DNA of 64,000 bases. It comes from Flavobacterium sp. HSC-32F16. GTDB taxonomy: Bacteria > Bacteroidota > Bacteroidia > Flavobacteriales > Flavobacteriaceae. Both the position numbers and the translations under genes were made by a program. Positions 24,250 through 34,924 of this stretch are shown here, one piece after another (positions within the stretch are counted from its first letter, which is position 1; the number at the start of each line of letters is the position of its first letter). The stretch covers positions 620,001 to 684,000 of the forward strand of contig NZ_JALKAC010000002.1 in assembly GCF_024171645.1 (NCBI RefSeq). Direction: 5' to 3'. The notes under the pieces are model-generated. The model was not told where the DNA came from. It made no database searches and saw only the letters and a program-made list of their open reading frames with translations.

Positions 24250-25914
24250 GATCAGTTCCAGTAAAACAATATCAAAATCATTGTCTATAATTACTTTTCC
24301 ATCAACAACTTCAACATTTTGATTGGAATAAGTGTCCTTTAATTTAGTTCCATTTGGGAATACGTCGCCAACAGGAAGTTCTTTTCTGCCTTTTGGTAAA
24401 TCTACTCCCATAACCACTTTGTCTGTAAAAACACCTTTAGTAAAAGTTCTAGAGAAAGTATAAGGATACGGATTAATCAGTTGGTGAACGCCTGCTCCAA
24501 CAGCAGGATGATTTCTTCTAAACTGCCCTAATTTCTGCCAATGCAAAAGTGTTTTTTGTGTTTCAGAATTGTTCTGAATATCGTCCCAATTCATATTCGA
24601 ACGTAGAGTGGCATCGCCATTTGTACCTTCAACAACTAAAGAACGATTCGATTCGTCACCATAATAAACCTGCGACATTCCTGGAGAAAGCAGTAGTTTG
24701 CTTCCAGCTTCGATACCTTTTACTCGATTGGCATCAAAAGGCTGTCCATCATCGTGTGAAGACATATAGTTTAAAACCGAATAACCTTTTAAGTCATTGT
24801 TCAAAGCATTCGAATATTTCGAAAATAAACCTTCATAATCGTTTTGAGCAGCATTCCATTTAAATTCAAAATTGATCATGCTATTGAAACCATTCTGAAA
24901 ATAATTGACTTTTCTATCTCCAAAATCATAATCCTGCCCGCCGCTTATTCCGTAACCGTAAACCTCCGCAATAGTATAAAACGGATTTTGATCTAAAACT
25001 TCCAGCGGATGATGTTTCTTCCAATTTTCAAATGCATAATCACATTCTTTCTTAAAATCGGACCAAACGCCTTCTTCCGTATGTTTTACGGTATCGGCAC
25101 GATAACCGTCAATTCCGAATTCGAAAATATAATCCGTAAGCCATTTTATGATGTAATATTTCGGACTTCTTGGATAACCTGTTCTTTTGAAAAATTCATC
25201 CAATGAAGCGATTTCTTTTTCATAACGCCCTTCTTTTTTCCATTTTTCGACTAAAAAAGGAGGCAGTTCTACGTTTTGAGTACTTTCGGTTTTTACGTCT
25301 GGAAGATTTTCTACCAAAGTACACATTGTAGTATTTTCAAATGATTTGTAATCGCAGACAACGCCGGTTCTAACCCAGTCTGAAGGCCAAACGGGATCTT
25401 CGGGAGTTACGGGTCCGGTATGATTAATTACGCCATCTAGAACTATTCTAATTCCTTTTTCGTGTGCTTTTTTTACCAGATTAGCTAAATCTTCTTTAGT
25501 TCCAAAGTTCGGATCAAGAGCCGTCCAGTCTTTTGCCCAATAACCATGAAAGCCGTAACTAAGACCTGTTCCTTCGTCAACACCGTCGTGAATCTGTTCT
25601 ACAATCGGCGTAAGCCAAATGGCATTTATTCCTAGTTTTTCAAAATATCCGGATTCGATTTTTTTGGTAATTCCGATGATGTCACCGCCTTCAAAGCCGC
25701 GTAATTTTCCAGGAGTTTTGGTTCGGTTAAAATTGACGTCGTTTGAAGTATCTCCATTGTAAAAACGATCTGTAAGTAAAAAATAAACATTTGCCCCTTC
25801 CCAAACGAAAGGTGTTTTCGAAGTATTGTCTTTATTCATTGAAACTGATTTTGAGCCAGAACAACTCAATGTTAAGTATACTAAAGATAAAAAAAGGAAA
25901 GTGTATTTTTTCAT
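24247..25914 (-). CDS. GH13 alpha-amylase lipoprotein
   Basis: 555 residues from the ATG at 25912-25914; the frame from 26019 begins in repeat DNA and is rejected. The signal peptide ends with the lipobox LTLSC. The GH13 barrel shows VVNH-like VINHTG, the nucleophile region GIDGYRADTVKH, the acid/base Glu in YTIAEVYGYG and the transition-state Asp in YMSSHDDGQ. It should cut alpha-1,4 glucans. After the cysteine the sequence is GSKSVSMN without the acidic residues of known surface-export signals, so it may stay on the periplasmic face. Last gene of the maltodextrin operon. Confidence 0.88.
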   Translation of the reverse strand: MKKYTFLFLSLVYLTLSCSGSKSVSMNKDNTSKTPFVWEGANVYFLLTDRFYNGDTSNDVNFNRTKTPGKLRGFEGGDIIGITKKIESGYFEKLGINAIWLTPIVEQIHDGVDEGTGLSYGFHGYWAKDWTALDPNFGTKEDLANLVKKAHEKGIRIVLDGVINHTGPVTPEDPVWPSDWVRTGVVCDYKSFENTTMCTLVENLPDVKTESTQNVELPPFLVEKWKKEGRYEKEIASLDEFFKRTGYPRSPKYYIIKWLTDYIFEFGIDGYRADTVKHTEEGVWSDFKKECDYAFENWKKHHPLEVLDQNPFYTIAEVYGYGISGGQDYDFGDRKVNYFQNGFNSMINFEFKWNAAQNDYEGLFSKYSNALNNDLKGYSVLNYMSSHDDGQPFDANRVKGIEAGSKLLLSPGMSQVYYGDESNRSLVVEGTNGDATLRSNMNWDDIQNNSETQKTLLHWQKLGQFRRNHPAVGAGVHQLINPYPYTFSRTFTKGVFTDKVVMGVDLPKGRKELPVGDVFPNGTKLKDTYSNQNVEVVDGKVIIDNDFDIVLLELI

Positions 25915-25954
25915 TATTTTAGAATATTTTAGGATGCATTGTGTTGAAAAAAAA

Positions 25955-26105
25955 TAGCCACAGATTAAAGGATTTAAAAGGATTTTTTTTCGTTTGCCAC
26001 GAATTGCACAAATTTCCACGAATTATTATATACAAAATAAATTAGTGAAAATTCGGGAAATTCGTGGCGAATAAAATCTGTGTTAATCGTATTAATCTGT
26101 GGCTA
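25955..26105. repeat. Nested inverted repeat (CACAGATT outside, ACGAATT inside)
   Basis: Perfect 14-bp outer arms TAGCCACAGATTAA (25955-25968) and TTAATCTGTGGCTA (26092-26105). The inner arms are TTGCCACGAATT and AATTCGTGGC. It lies between two GH13 genes of one operon. Confidence 0.85.
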
Positions 26106-26114
26106 AAATCCTTT

Positions 26115-26143
26115 GCGTAGACGCACTGCAGTGTGCCTCTACG
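26115..26143. repeat. GTAGACGCAC imperfect palindrome
   Basis: CGTAGACGCACTGCAGTGTG, then CCTCTACG: arms GTAGACGCAC and GTGTGCCTCTAC around a TGCA centre. Another dispersed intergenic repeat type, directly next to the nested element. Confidence 0.6.
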
Positions 26144-26164
26144 TTATATGCTGTGTGTTTAAAA

Positions 26165-28027
26165 TTATTCCAATTCTAAGACCAAAGCTGATTTTGGTTC
26201 TAAAGTAATTTCAGAAGTTAAATCAAATGTTTTTCCTGTAATTACATCTTTTCCTGATTTAAAGTTTTTGATGCTTTCTTTGAAACGGTTTGTTTTTACA
26301 ACCTGTTCTTTTGCATTGTTATTGAAAACTACCATAACCGTTTTAGCATCTGTATATCTGAAATACACATAAGTATTATTTTCTGGAATATAATGCGTCA
26401 TTTTTCCGAAATGAACCGCTTCGTTTGTTTTTCTCCAGTTGAACAATTTCGAAGAGAAATCAAAGAAAGCCGCTTGCTCTGTTGTTCTTCCTTCTTTGGT
26501 AAAAGCATTATTTTTGTCGCCAGCCCAACCGCCTGGGAAATCCTGACGAATATCGGCATCGCCGCCTTTTCCTTTATCACCGCCCATTCCGATTTCTGAT
26601 CCGTAATAGATTTGCGGAATTCCACGAACTGTTGCTAATAAAGTCATCGCCAGTTTGTATTTTGGTAAATCATATTTGAACTTTTCATTCATACGATCTG
26701 TATCATGATTTTCGGAAAAAACCAAAATATTATTGGTGTTTGGATATAAAAAATCCATCGCAAAATTGTTGTAGAATTTAATCAATCCGTTGTCCCAGCT
26801 CGGTTCGTTTTCATTGAAAGCAGAAGTAATTTGGCTTTGAAGCGTAAAATCCATTACACTTGGAAGATTGGAATTGTAGTTTTCGATGGCACCAACTTTA
26901 CTGTCTTTCTGCCAAAAAGCTAAATTTGCCTGATTGTGCATCCAGATTTCACCCACAATATTAAAATTCGGATATTCATCTGTAATAGATTTTGCCCAAT
27001 TTGCCATTGCCGTTTTATCCGAATAATTATAAGTATCTACTCTAAATCCGTCAAGATTGGCAAATTCAATCCACCAAATGGCATTTTGAGTTAAATATTT
27101 TGCAACTAAAGGATTTCTTAAATTTAAATCTGGCATTGAAGGTACAAACCAACCGTCAACACAAACTTCCTGATCTATTTTAGAAGCGTGAATATCTGTA
27201 ATTACTTCACGACGGTGATGTGTTTGTGTGAAAGTTTCGAATTGATTGAACCATGTTTTGGTTGGAATATCTTTCATCATCCAGTGTGTAATTCCCCAGT
27301 GATTGGTTACATAATCCATAACCAATTTCATGTTCTTTTTATGCATTTCTGCCGATAAACGAGCGTAATCATCGTTTGTTCCGTAACGTGGGTCGATTTT
27401 GTAAACATCAGATTGTCCGTACGTATGATACGAGTGCTGTTTGTCATTGTCTTCGCATAAAGGCGTGCTCCAGATTGTTGTCGCGCCAAGAGAAGAAATA
27501 TAATCTAAGTTTTTAATAATTCCTTCGATATCTCCACCGTGACGTCCGCTTGGATCTTGACGGTTTCCTTTTTCAGTTAAAGAAGCATCGCTGTCATTTT
27601 TAGGATTTCCATTAGCAAAACGATCCGGCATGATTAGGTAAATCAAATCTGATGCGTCATAACTTTTTCTGTCTGCCGAATTTGCTCTTCTTTCTTTCAG
27701 AGCATATTTTTGTTTAAAGGCAATTTTATTATTGTTTTTGAAAGAGAAAACCAATTCGGAAGCTTTTACGTCTTTTGTATCGATGGTTACGAAAAGATAG
27801 TTTGGATTTTCTGTTTTTTCTACATTTTTAATCACAACATTATTCGAAACAGAAGCTTCATATTGTGCAATATTTTTTCCGTAGAACATAATCTGCAGTT
27901 CTGAATTTTTCATTCCTGCGTACCAAAATGGTGGTTCTACTTTTTGGATTTGCGCTTTCGTGGAAGCGGAAAACAACAAAATCAATAAGGCTAATTTATA
28001 GATAAGTGATGTTTTTTGGTTTTTCAT
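26165..28027 (-). CDS. GH13 neopullulanase/cyclomaltodextrinase-like (SusA-like)
   Basis: 620 residues with a cleavable signal peptide (...LLFSASTKAQ) and no lipobox, so periplasmic. Residues about 27-115 form the N-terminal domain of cyclomaltodextrinases. The GH13 barrel shows MDYVTNHWG, the nucleophile in LDGFRVDTYNY, the acid/base Glu in NIVGEIWMHN and the stabilising Asp in VFSENHDTDRM. A C-terminal beta domain ends the protein. It should cut imported maltodextrins into short sugars, as SusA does in Bacteroides. ACCATATAAG element copy 3 separates it from the GH97 gene upstream. Confidence 0.9.
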   Translation of the reverse strand: MKNQKTSLIYKLALLILLFSASTKAQIQKVEPPFWYAGMKNSELQIMFYGKNIAQYEASVSNNVVIKNVEKTENPNYLFVTIDTKDVKASELVFSFKNNNKIAFKQKYALKERRANSADRKSYDASDLIYLIMPDRFANGNPKNDSDASLTEKGNRQDPSGRHGGDIEGIIKNLDYISSLGATTIWSTPLCEDNDKQHSYHTYGQSDVYKIDPRYGTNDDYARLSAEMHKKNMKLVMDYVTNHWGITHWMMKDIPTKTWFNQFETFTQTHHRREVITDIHASKIDQEVCVDGWFVPSMPDLNLRNPLVAKYLTQNAIWWIEFANLDGFRVDTYNYSDKTAMANWAKSITDEYPNFNIVGEIWMHNQANLAFWQKDSKVGAIENYNSNLPSVMDFTLQSQITSAFNENEPSWDNGLIKFYNNFAMDFLYPNTNNILVFSENHDTDRMNEKFKYDLPKYKLAMTLLATVRGIPQIYYGSEIGMGGDKGKGGDADIRQDFPGGWAGDKNNAFTKEGRTTEQAAFFDFSSKLFNWRKTNEAVHFGKMTHYIPENNTYVYFRYTDAKTVMVVFNNNAKEQVVKTNRFKESIKNFKSGKDVITGKTFDLTSEITLEPKSALVLELE

Positions 28028-28044
28028 AGTAAAGATGAATTTAA

Positions 28045-28124
28045 ACCATATAAGAAATGTAAGAACATTTAAGACAAAAACTGGGGAGATTTCTATTTAA
28101 ATGGCCTTACATTTCTTATATGGT
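28045..28124. repeat. ACCATATAAG inverted-repeat element, copy 3 (changed arms)
   Basis: The arms are ACCATATAAGAAATGTAAG (28045-28063) and CTTACATTTCTTATATGGT (28106-28124), a perfect 19-bp match. Compared with copies 1 and 2 several arm positions changed on both sides together. It sits inside an operon, between the GH97 and SusA-like genes. Confidence 0.85.
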
Positions 28125-28131
28125 TTATTAA

Positions 28132-30258
<2,127 letters not shown>

Positions 30259-30274
30259 TTAAGGGTATTGTAAT

Positions 30275-32578
30275 TTAATTTATTTGTACAAATTTACTTG
30301 CAATTTCAGCATTTCCATTAACGATAATTGTTAAATCTTGATCGCCGTCTACAGTAAATGTTGTTTCGTTATGATTTACAGCTACTTTTAAAATTTGGTT
30401 TCTGAAATTAATTTTAAAAGAATAACCTTTCCATTCTTTTGGAATTTTCGGAGAGAAATGCAATTGATCATTTTTTACTCTCATTCCGCCAAAACCTTCT
30501 ACAATACTCATCCATGTTCCAGCCATTGAAGTGATGTGACAGCCTTCTTCCACTTCTTTATTGTAATCATCCAAATCAAGACGAGAAGTTCTTAAGTAGA
30601 AAGTATACGCCATATCCATTTTGTCTAAAACGGCAGCCTGAATCGAGTGCACACAAGGTGAAAGAGAACTTTCATGAACCGTAAATGATTCATAAAAATC
30701 GAAGTTTCTTTCTAATTCTTCTCTTGAAAAATGATCTTCGAAGAAATAGAAACATTGTAAAACGTCGGCTTGCTTAATATAAGGAGAACGTAAAACACGA
30801 TCCCAAGACCATTTTTGGTTAATTGGACGCTGTGAACGATCTAAATCTTTTACGGGAACTAAATCTTTGTCTAAGAAACCGTCTTGCTGTAAATAAACAC
30901 CGAGTTCTTTAGAAATAGGGAAGTACATATTGTCTGCCACTTTTTTCCATTCTTTGATTTCTTCAGATGAAAGATTTACTTTTTCTAAAACGCGTTTGTG
31001 ATCTGCAGGATATTCTGCGCCAACTTTTGTAATTTGTTCAGCCGCAAAATCGATACACCATTTTGCAATATAATTCGTGTAGAAATTATTATTGATGTTG
31101 TTCTCGTATTCGTTTGGACCTGTAACTCCCAAAATCACGTATTGATTTTTTTCTTTTGAGAAAGATGCTCTTTGGTGCCAGAAACGTGCAATACCAATTA
31201 AAACTTCTAAACCTTTTTCCGGAATATAAGAGTAATCTCCGGTGAAACGGTAATAGTTGTAAATCGCAAAAGCAATTGCTCCATTTCTGTGGATTTCTTC
31301 GTGTGTAATTTCCCATTCGTTATGGCATTCTTCACCGTTCATGGTAACCATTGGATACAACGCTGCGCCGTTTTTGAAACCTAAATTGTCTTTGGCATTT
31401 TCAATCGCTTTGTCTAATTGATTGAAACGATAGGTCAATAAATTACGTGCAACTTGCTGATCTTTTGTTGCCATGTAAAAAGGAATACAATATGCTTCAG
31501 TATCCCAATATGTTGATCCGCCGTATTTTTCTCCGGTGAAACCTTTTGGACCAATGTTCAAACGAGAATCTTTTCCTGAATAGGTTTGGTTTAATTGGAA
31601 GATGTTGAAACGAATTCCTTGCTGTGCTTTTACATCGCCTTCAATGGTAATATCTGACATTTCCCAGATTTTTGCCCAAGCCTCAATTTGATTTTGAAGC
31701 AAAGTATCATATCCTAAAGCAACTGCAGATTTTATTACTTTTTCGGCTCCAGCCAAAGTATTTTCGTGATTTAAAGAAACGGTATATCCACCAATTTTCT
31801 GGATTGATGAGGTTTGTCCTTTTGCAATAATAGTTCCGTAAGTGTATTGAACTTTATCTGTTGTTGAATCGATTGTAGATGGCGAAACATTGATGTTTTC
31901 TCCGTTTGCCAAAATCATATTGTGCATGAAAGTTGTAACTTTAAAATGCGTTTTAAACGTTTGAGCGGTTACAAAAGCTTCATTTGTTCCTTTTTTAACT
32001 TCAAGCGGTTCCCAGAATTTTTCTTCCCAGTTGGCATCTTCATTGGTTACACCAGCGTCAATGTAAGGTTTGTAAACGATTTTTGCATCTTTATTTAAAG
32101 GTGTAATATCGTATTTAATGATTCCTGCTTCGTCTAAATCTAACGAAAGAAAACGACGAACGTTAACGGCAATTTCAGTTCCGTTTTTTAGAACTGCTTC
32201 AAAAGAACGATTGTACCATCCTTCTTTCATATTCAATTCTCTGCGGAAGTTTCTAACTTCGGTACAAGTATTTAAATCAAGATTTTCTTCGTTGATTTCA
32301 ATGTCAATTCCTATCCAGTTTGGAGCGTTAAGTACTTTGGCAAAATATTTTGGATAACCGTTTTTCCACCAGCCCACTTTTGTTTTATCTGGATAATAAA
32401 TTCCTGCAATATAACTTCCCTGAAAAGTTTCAGCTGAATAAGTTTCTTCAAAATTGGCGCGTTGTCCCATAGCGCCGTTCCCGATACTAAAAAGACTTTC
32501 AGAAGATTTTACTCTTTCGGCATCAAATCCTTCTTCAATAATAGACCAATTGTCTGGTTTTATATAATCTTGGTTCAT
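30275..32578 (-). CDS. GH65 maltose phosphorylase-like
   Basis: 767 residues, no signal peptide, so cytoplasmic. The GH65 core shows YWDTEAY with D359, the GPNEYENNINNN motif with the catalytic acid E490 that matches characterised maltose phosphorylases, and the C-terminal beta domain. The enzyme splits maltose with phosphate to glucose and beta-glucose-1-phosphate. The adjacent pgmB gene converts that product, which supports this assignment over trehalose or kojibiose phosphorylase. Confidence 0.92.
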   Translation of the reverse strand: MNQDYIKPDNWSIIEEGFDAERVKSSESLFSIGNGAMGQRANFEETYSAETFQGSYIAGIYYPDKTKVGWWKNGYPKYFAKVLNAPNWIGIDIEINEENLDLNTCTEVRNFRRELNMKEGWYNRSFEAVLKNGTEIAVNVRRFLSLDLDEAGIIKYDITPLNKDAKIVYKPYIDAGVTNEDANWEEKFWEPLEVKKGTNEAFVTAQTFKTHFKVTTFMHNMILANGENINVSPSTIDSTTDKVQYTYGTIIAKGQTSSIQKIGGYTVSLNHENTLAGAEKVIKSAVALGYDTLLQNQIEAWAKIWEMSDITIEGDVKAQQGIRFNIFQLNQTYSGKDSRLNIGPKGFTGEKYGGSTYWDTEAYCIPFYMATKDQQVARNLLTYRFNQLDKAIENAKDNLGFKNGAALYPMVTMNGEECHNEWEITHEEIHRNGAIAFAIYNYYRFTGDYSYIPEKGLEVLIGIARFWHQRASFSKEKNQYVILGVTGPNEYENNINNNFYTNYIAKWCIDFAAEQITKVGAEYPADHKRVLEKVNLSSEEIKEWKKVADNMYFPISKELGVYLQQDGFLDKDLVPVKDLDRSQRPINQKWSWDRVLRSPYIKQADVLQCFYFFEDHFSREELERNFDFYESFTVHESSLSPCVHSIQAAVLDKMDMAYTFYLRTSRLDLDDYNKEVEEGCHITSMAGTWMSIVEGFGGMRVKNDQLHFSPKIPKEWKGYSFKINFRNQILKVAVNHNETTFTVDGDQDLTIIVNGNAEIASKFVQIN

Positions 32579-32719
32579 CTCTTTTTAATTAGATAATACG
32601 GCAATTTGATAATTAGATAATTGCCTTGGTTTTTAATAACTTTTTTACATTCATTTGAGTAATTGTGGCATTAGAATATTTGTCGTTGCGATTAATTATC
32701 TCATTGACACATTTTCTAA
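32579..32719. repeat. TAATTAGATAAT-type repeat region
   Basis: AATTAGATAATACGGCAATT and TTGATAATTAGATAATTG lie at 32588-32626, and inverse phrases TTATCTCATTGACAC and TTTTCTAATTATCCAATT lie at 32696-32722. It is the only large gap inside the first half of the maltodextrin operon and ends inside the 3' end of pgmB. Confidence 0.45.
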
Positions 32720-33373
32720 TTATCCAATTAACTTCTCAATAAAGCTTGTTTCGATTTGGGTAAAATCTTTAAAAATATAATCAGCCTCATGCAAAATTGT
32801 TTCCTCACCAATTCCCACACTTACCATTTCTCCTATGTTTGCTGCCTGAATTCCGGCAACAGAATCTTCAAATACAATTGAATTTTTTGGATCAATGTTT
32901 AATAATTGAGCCGCTTTTAAGAAAACTTCAGGATCTGGTTTTGCATTGGTAACATCATTTCCGTCAACAATAACATCGAAATACGAAATGATTCCTGTTT
33001 TTTCTAAAATTGGTCTTGCATTTTTACTGGCAGAGCCTAATGCAATTCCTTGGTTTTTATCTTTTAATAATTGCAGAATTTTAAAAACTCCTGGAAGAAT
33101 CTCACTTTCATCCATATCAACTAAATAAGATAAATAGTCTTCGTTTTTTTGAATCAGCCATTTGTCTTTGTCTTCCTGAGAAGCCTGAACATTTCCTAAT
33201 CCAAGTATAATGTCTAACGAACGAACTCGGCTTACGCCTTTTAAAAGTTCGTTGTCCTCATGTGTAAAATTTATATTTAATGATTGGGCAATTTTCTGCC
33301 ATGCTAAAAAGTGGTATTTAGCGGTATCGACAATTACGCCATCAAGATCGAATATGAAAGCTTTTTTGTTCAT
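32720..33373 (-). CDS. pgmB: Beta-phosphoglucomutase
   Basis: 217 residues. FDLDGVIVDTAKYH holds D9 (phosphoryl acceptor) and D11, followed by the His used by this subfamily, the cap helix with GVSRVRSLDIIL, the loop LGSASKN, NAKPDPEVF and VFEDSVAGIQAA. These are the marks of beta-phosphoglucomutase within HAD proteins. It turns beta-glucose-1-phosphate made by the GH65 enzyme into glucose-6-phosphate. The gene starts 18 bp after the MFS permease stop. Confidence 0.93.
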   Translation of the reverse strand: MNKKAFIFDLDGVIVDTAKYHFLAWQKIAQSLNINFTHEDNELLKGVSRVRSLDIILGLGNVQASQEDKDKWLIQKNEDYLSYLVDMDESEILPGVFKILQLLKDKNQGIALGSASKNARPILEKTGIISYFDVIVDGNDVTNAKPDPEVFLKAAQLLNIDPKNSIVFEDSVAGIQAANIGEMVSVGIGEETILHEADYIFKDFTQIETSFIEKLIG

Positions 33374-33391
33374 TGTAATTGAAATTCTTCT

Positions 33392-34747
33392 TTAAGATTT
33401 TTGAATAGTGTCGTCTACATCTTTTACTTTGTAGACTAAAAGAGCGGCAATTAAAAAGCTTACTCCGCTTGTAATTAAGGCATAAATTGCGTCGCCATTG
33501 TAAAGGTATTTTACAATTGGACCGCCAATTAATGCGTTTACAATTTGTGGAATAACAACAAAAAAGTTGAAGATTCCCATGTAAACTCCCATCTTTTTTG
33601 GAGCAATAGATCCTGCAAGAATTGCGTAAGGCATTGCCAGAATACTTGCCCAGGCAACTCCAATTAAAATCATTGGCAATACAACCCAGTCTTCATTTGG
33701 CATAAAATAAATAGAGATTAAACCTATTCCTCCAATGATTAATGAAACGGCGTGAGTTGATTTTCTTCCGATTTTTTTAGCGATGTACGGTAAGAAAAAC
33801 AAAGCGACAATAGCAGAAACCAAGTTGTAAACTCCAAATAAAATTCCGACCCAGTCACCAGCATCTTGATATTGCTGGCTTGAAGTATCTTCTAATGGTA
33901 AACCGTAAATGTGATGTGCGATTGCTGGAGTTGTAAAAACCCACATTCCAAATAATCCAAACCAAGAGAAAAACTGCACCCAGCTTAGCTGACGCATTGT
34001 AGTTGGCATTTTTGCAAAATCGGTAAAAATGTCTGTGATTTTTGATTTTTCCTCAGAATCAGAAATTGCATCATTTTGCGGATCTTCAAATTTTGCCAAT
34101 TCTTCTGGCGAATATTCTTTGGTAGTGAACAAGGTTACTAAGATCGAACCAATTAAAACTGCCGCGCCAATGATAAATGACAAAGTCAAATTTAAAGGCA
34201 CACTTCCGGGAACCGTACTGTTTGAAATGTGAAAGTACTTCGTTAAAACATAAGGCAATGCTGAACCAATTACGGCTCCAAAACCAATTAATGAAGTTTG
34301 AATACTGAATCCTGCAGTACGCTGATCTGTTCTTAAATTATCACCAACAAGCGCGCGAAACGGCTCCATAGCAATATTAAAAGAAGCATCCATAATCATT
34401 AACATTCCGGCACCAACCCATAAAGCAGGTAAAATAGAAATGAAAATATTAGCCTGAGGCATTAAAATTAATCCTACCGAAGCTAAAATAGCGCCTACAA
34501 GAAAGAAGGGTTTTCGTCTGCCGAATCTTCCCCAGGTTTTATCGCTATAATGACCAATTATCGGCTGTACTATTAATCCCATTAGGGGAGCAATAATCCA
34601 GAACCATGAAAGTTCATGTACGTCGGCACCAAAAATTTGAAGAATTCTGCTGGCATTTGCATTTTGTAGAGCAAACCCCATTTGTATTCCCAAGAAACCG
34701 AAACTCATATTCCAGATTTCCCAGAAACTTAATTTACGCTTTTCCAT
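33392..34747 (-). CDS. MFS permease, maltose/maltodextrin type
   Basis: 451 residues with twelve predicted membrane helices. The GFLGIQMGFALQNANASRIL and WIIAPLMGLIVQPIIGHYSD stretches and the loop GRFGRRKPFF match the sucrose/maltose-type major facilitator group common in sus-like loci. First gene of the operon that ends at the GH13 lipoprotein, so it should bring maltose or short dextrins into the cytoplasm for GH65. The 5' leader holds a palindrome at 34772-34790. Confidence 0.9.
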   Translation of the reverse strand: MEKRKLSFWEIWNMSFGFLGIQMGFALQNANASRILQIFGADVHELSWFWIIAPLMGLIVQPIIGHYSDKTWGRFGRRKPFFLVGAILASVGLILMPQANIFISILPALWVGAGMLMIMDASFNIAMEPFRALVGDNLRTDQRTAGFSIQTSLIGFGAVIGSALPYVLTKYFHISNSTVPGSVPLNLTLSFIIGAAVLIGSILVTLFTTKEYSPEELAKFEDPQNDAISDSEEKSKITDIFTDFAKMPTTMRQLSWVQFFSWFGLFGMWVFTTPAIAHHIYGLPLEDTSSQQYQDAGDWVGILFGVYNLVSAIVALFFLPYIAKKIGRKSTHAVSLIIGGIGLISIYFMPNEDWVVLPMILIGVAWASILAMPYAILAGSIAPKKMGVYMGIFNFFVVIPQIVNALIGGPIVKYLYNGDAIYALITSGVSFLIAALLVYKVKDVDDTIQKS

Positions 34748-34771
34748 TATCGTAATTTGAAAAAATTATAC

Positions 34772-34790
34772 GATAAGCGCTTTGCTTATC
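34772..34790. promoter_or_regulatory. Candidate LacI-type operator (GATAAGC-N5-GCTTATC)
   Basis: A perfect 7-bp inverted repeat with a 5-bp spacer lies 25 bp upstream of the MFS start, beside an AAGTTTTG sequence that could be the -7 box. Its position and symmetry suit binding of the neighbouring LacI-type regulator; it could also fold as an mRNA hairpin. No second copy was found near the susC promoter. Confidence 0.45.
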
Positions 34791-34871
34791 AAAACTTACT
34801 GTTTTTTTCGAAGTAAAAGTAAAAGCCTTGACGGGCGTAAAAGTATAAATTATTTTTTTATTTAAGCTAAT

Positions 34872-34901
34872 AAAAAAGCCATAAATGTTTTTTATGGCTT
34901 T
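34872..34901 (-). terminator. Rho-independent terminator of the lacI-type gene
   Basis: On the minus strand AAAGCCATAAA pairs with TTTATGGCTTT across a 5-nt loop and ends in six U residues. It lies 24 bp after the stop, so the regulator and the MFS operon are separate transcripts. Confidence 0.8.
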
Positions 34902-34924
34902 AGAATGTGTTGATTTTAAGAAAA

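Noticed and set aside
24247..26019. Long version of the GH13 lipoprotein starting at 26019
   Set aside because: The first 35 residues come from the nested repeat; the signal peptide and lipobox begin at the ATG at 25914.
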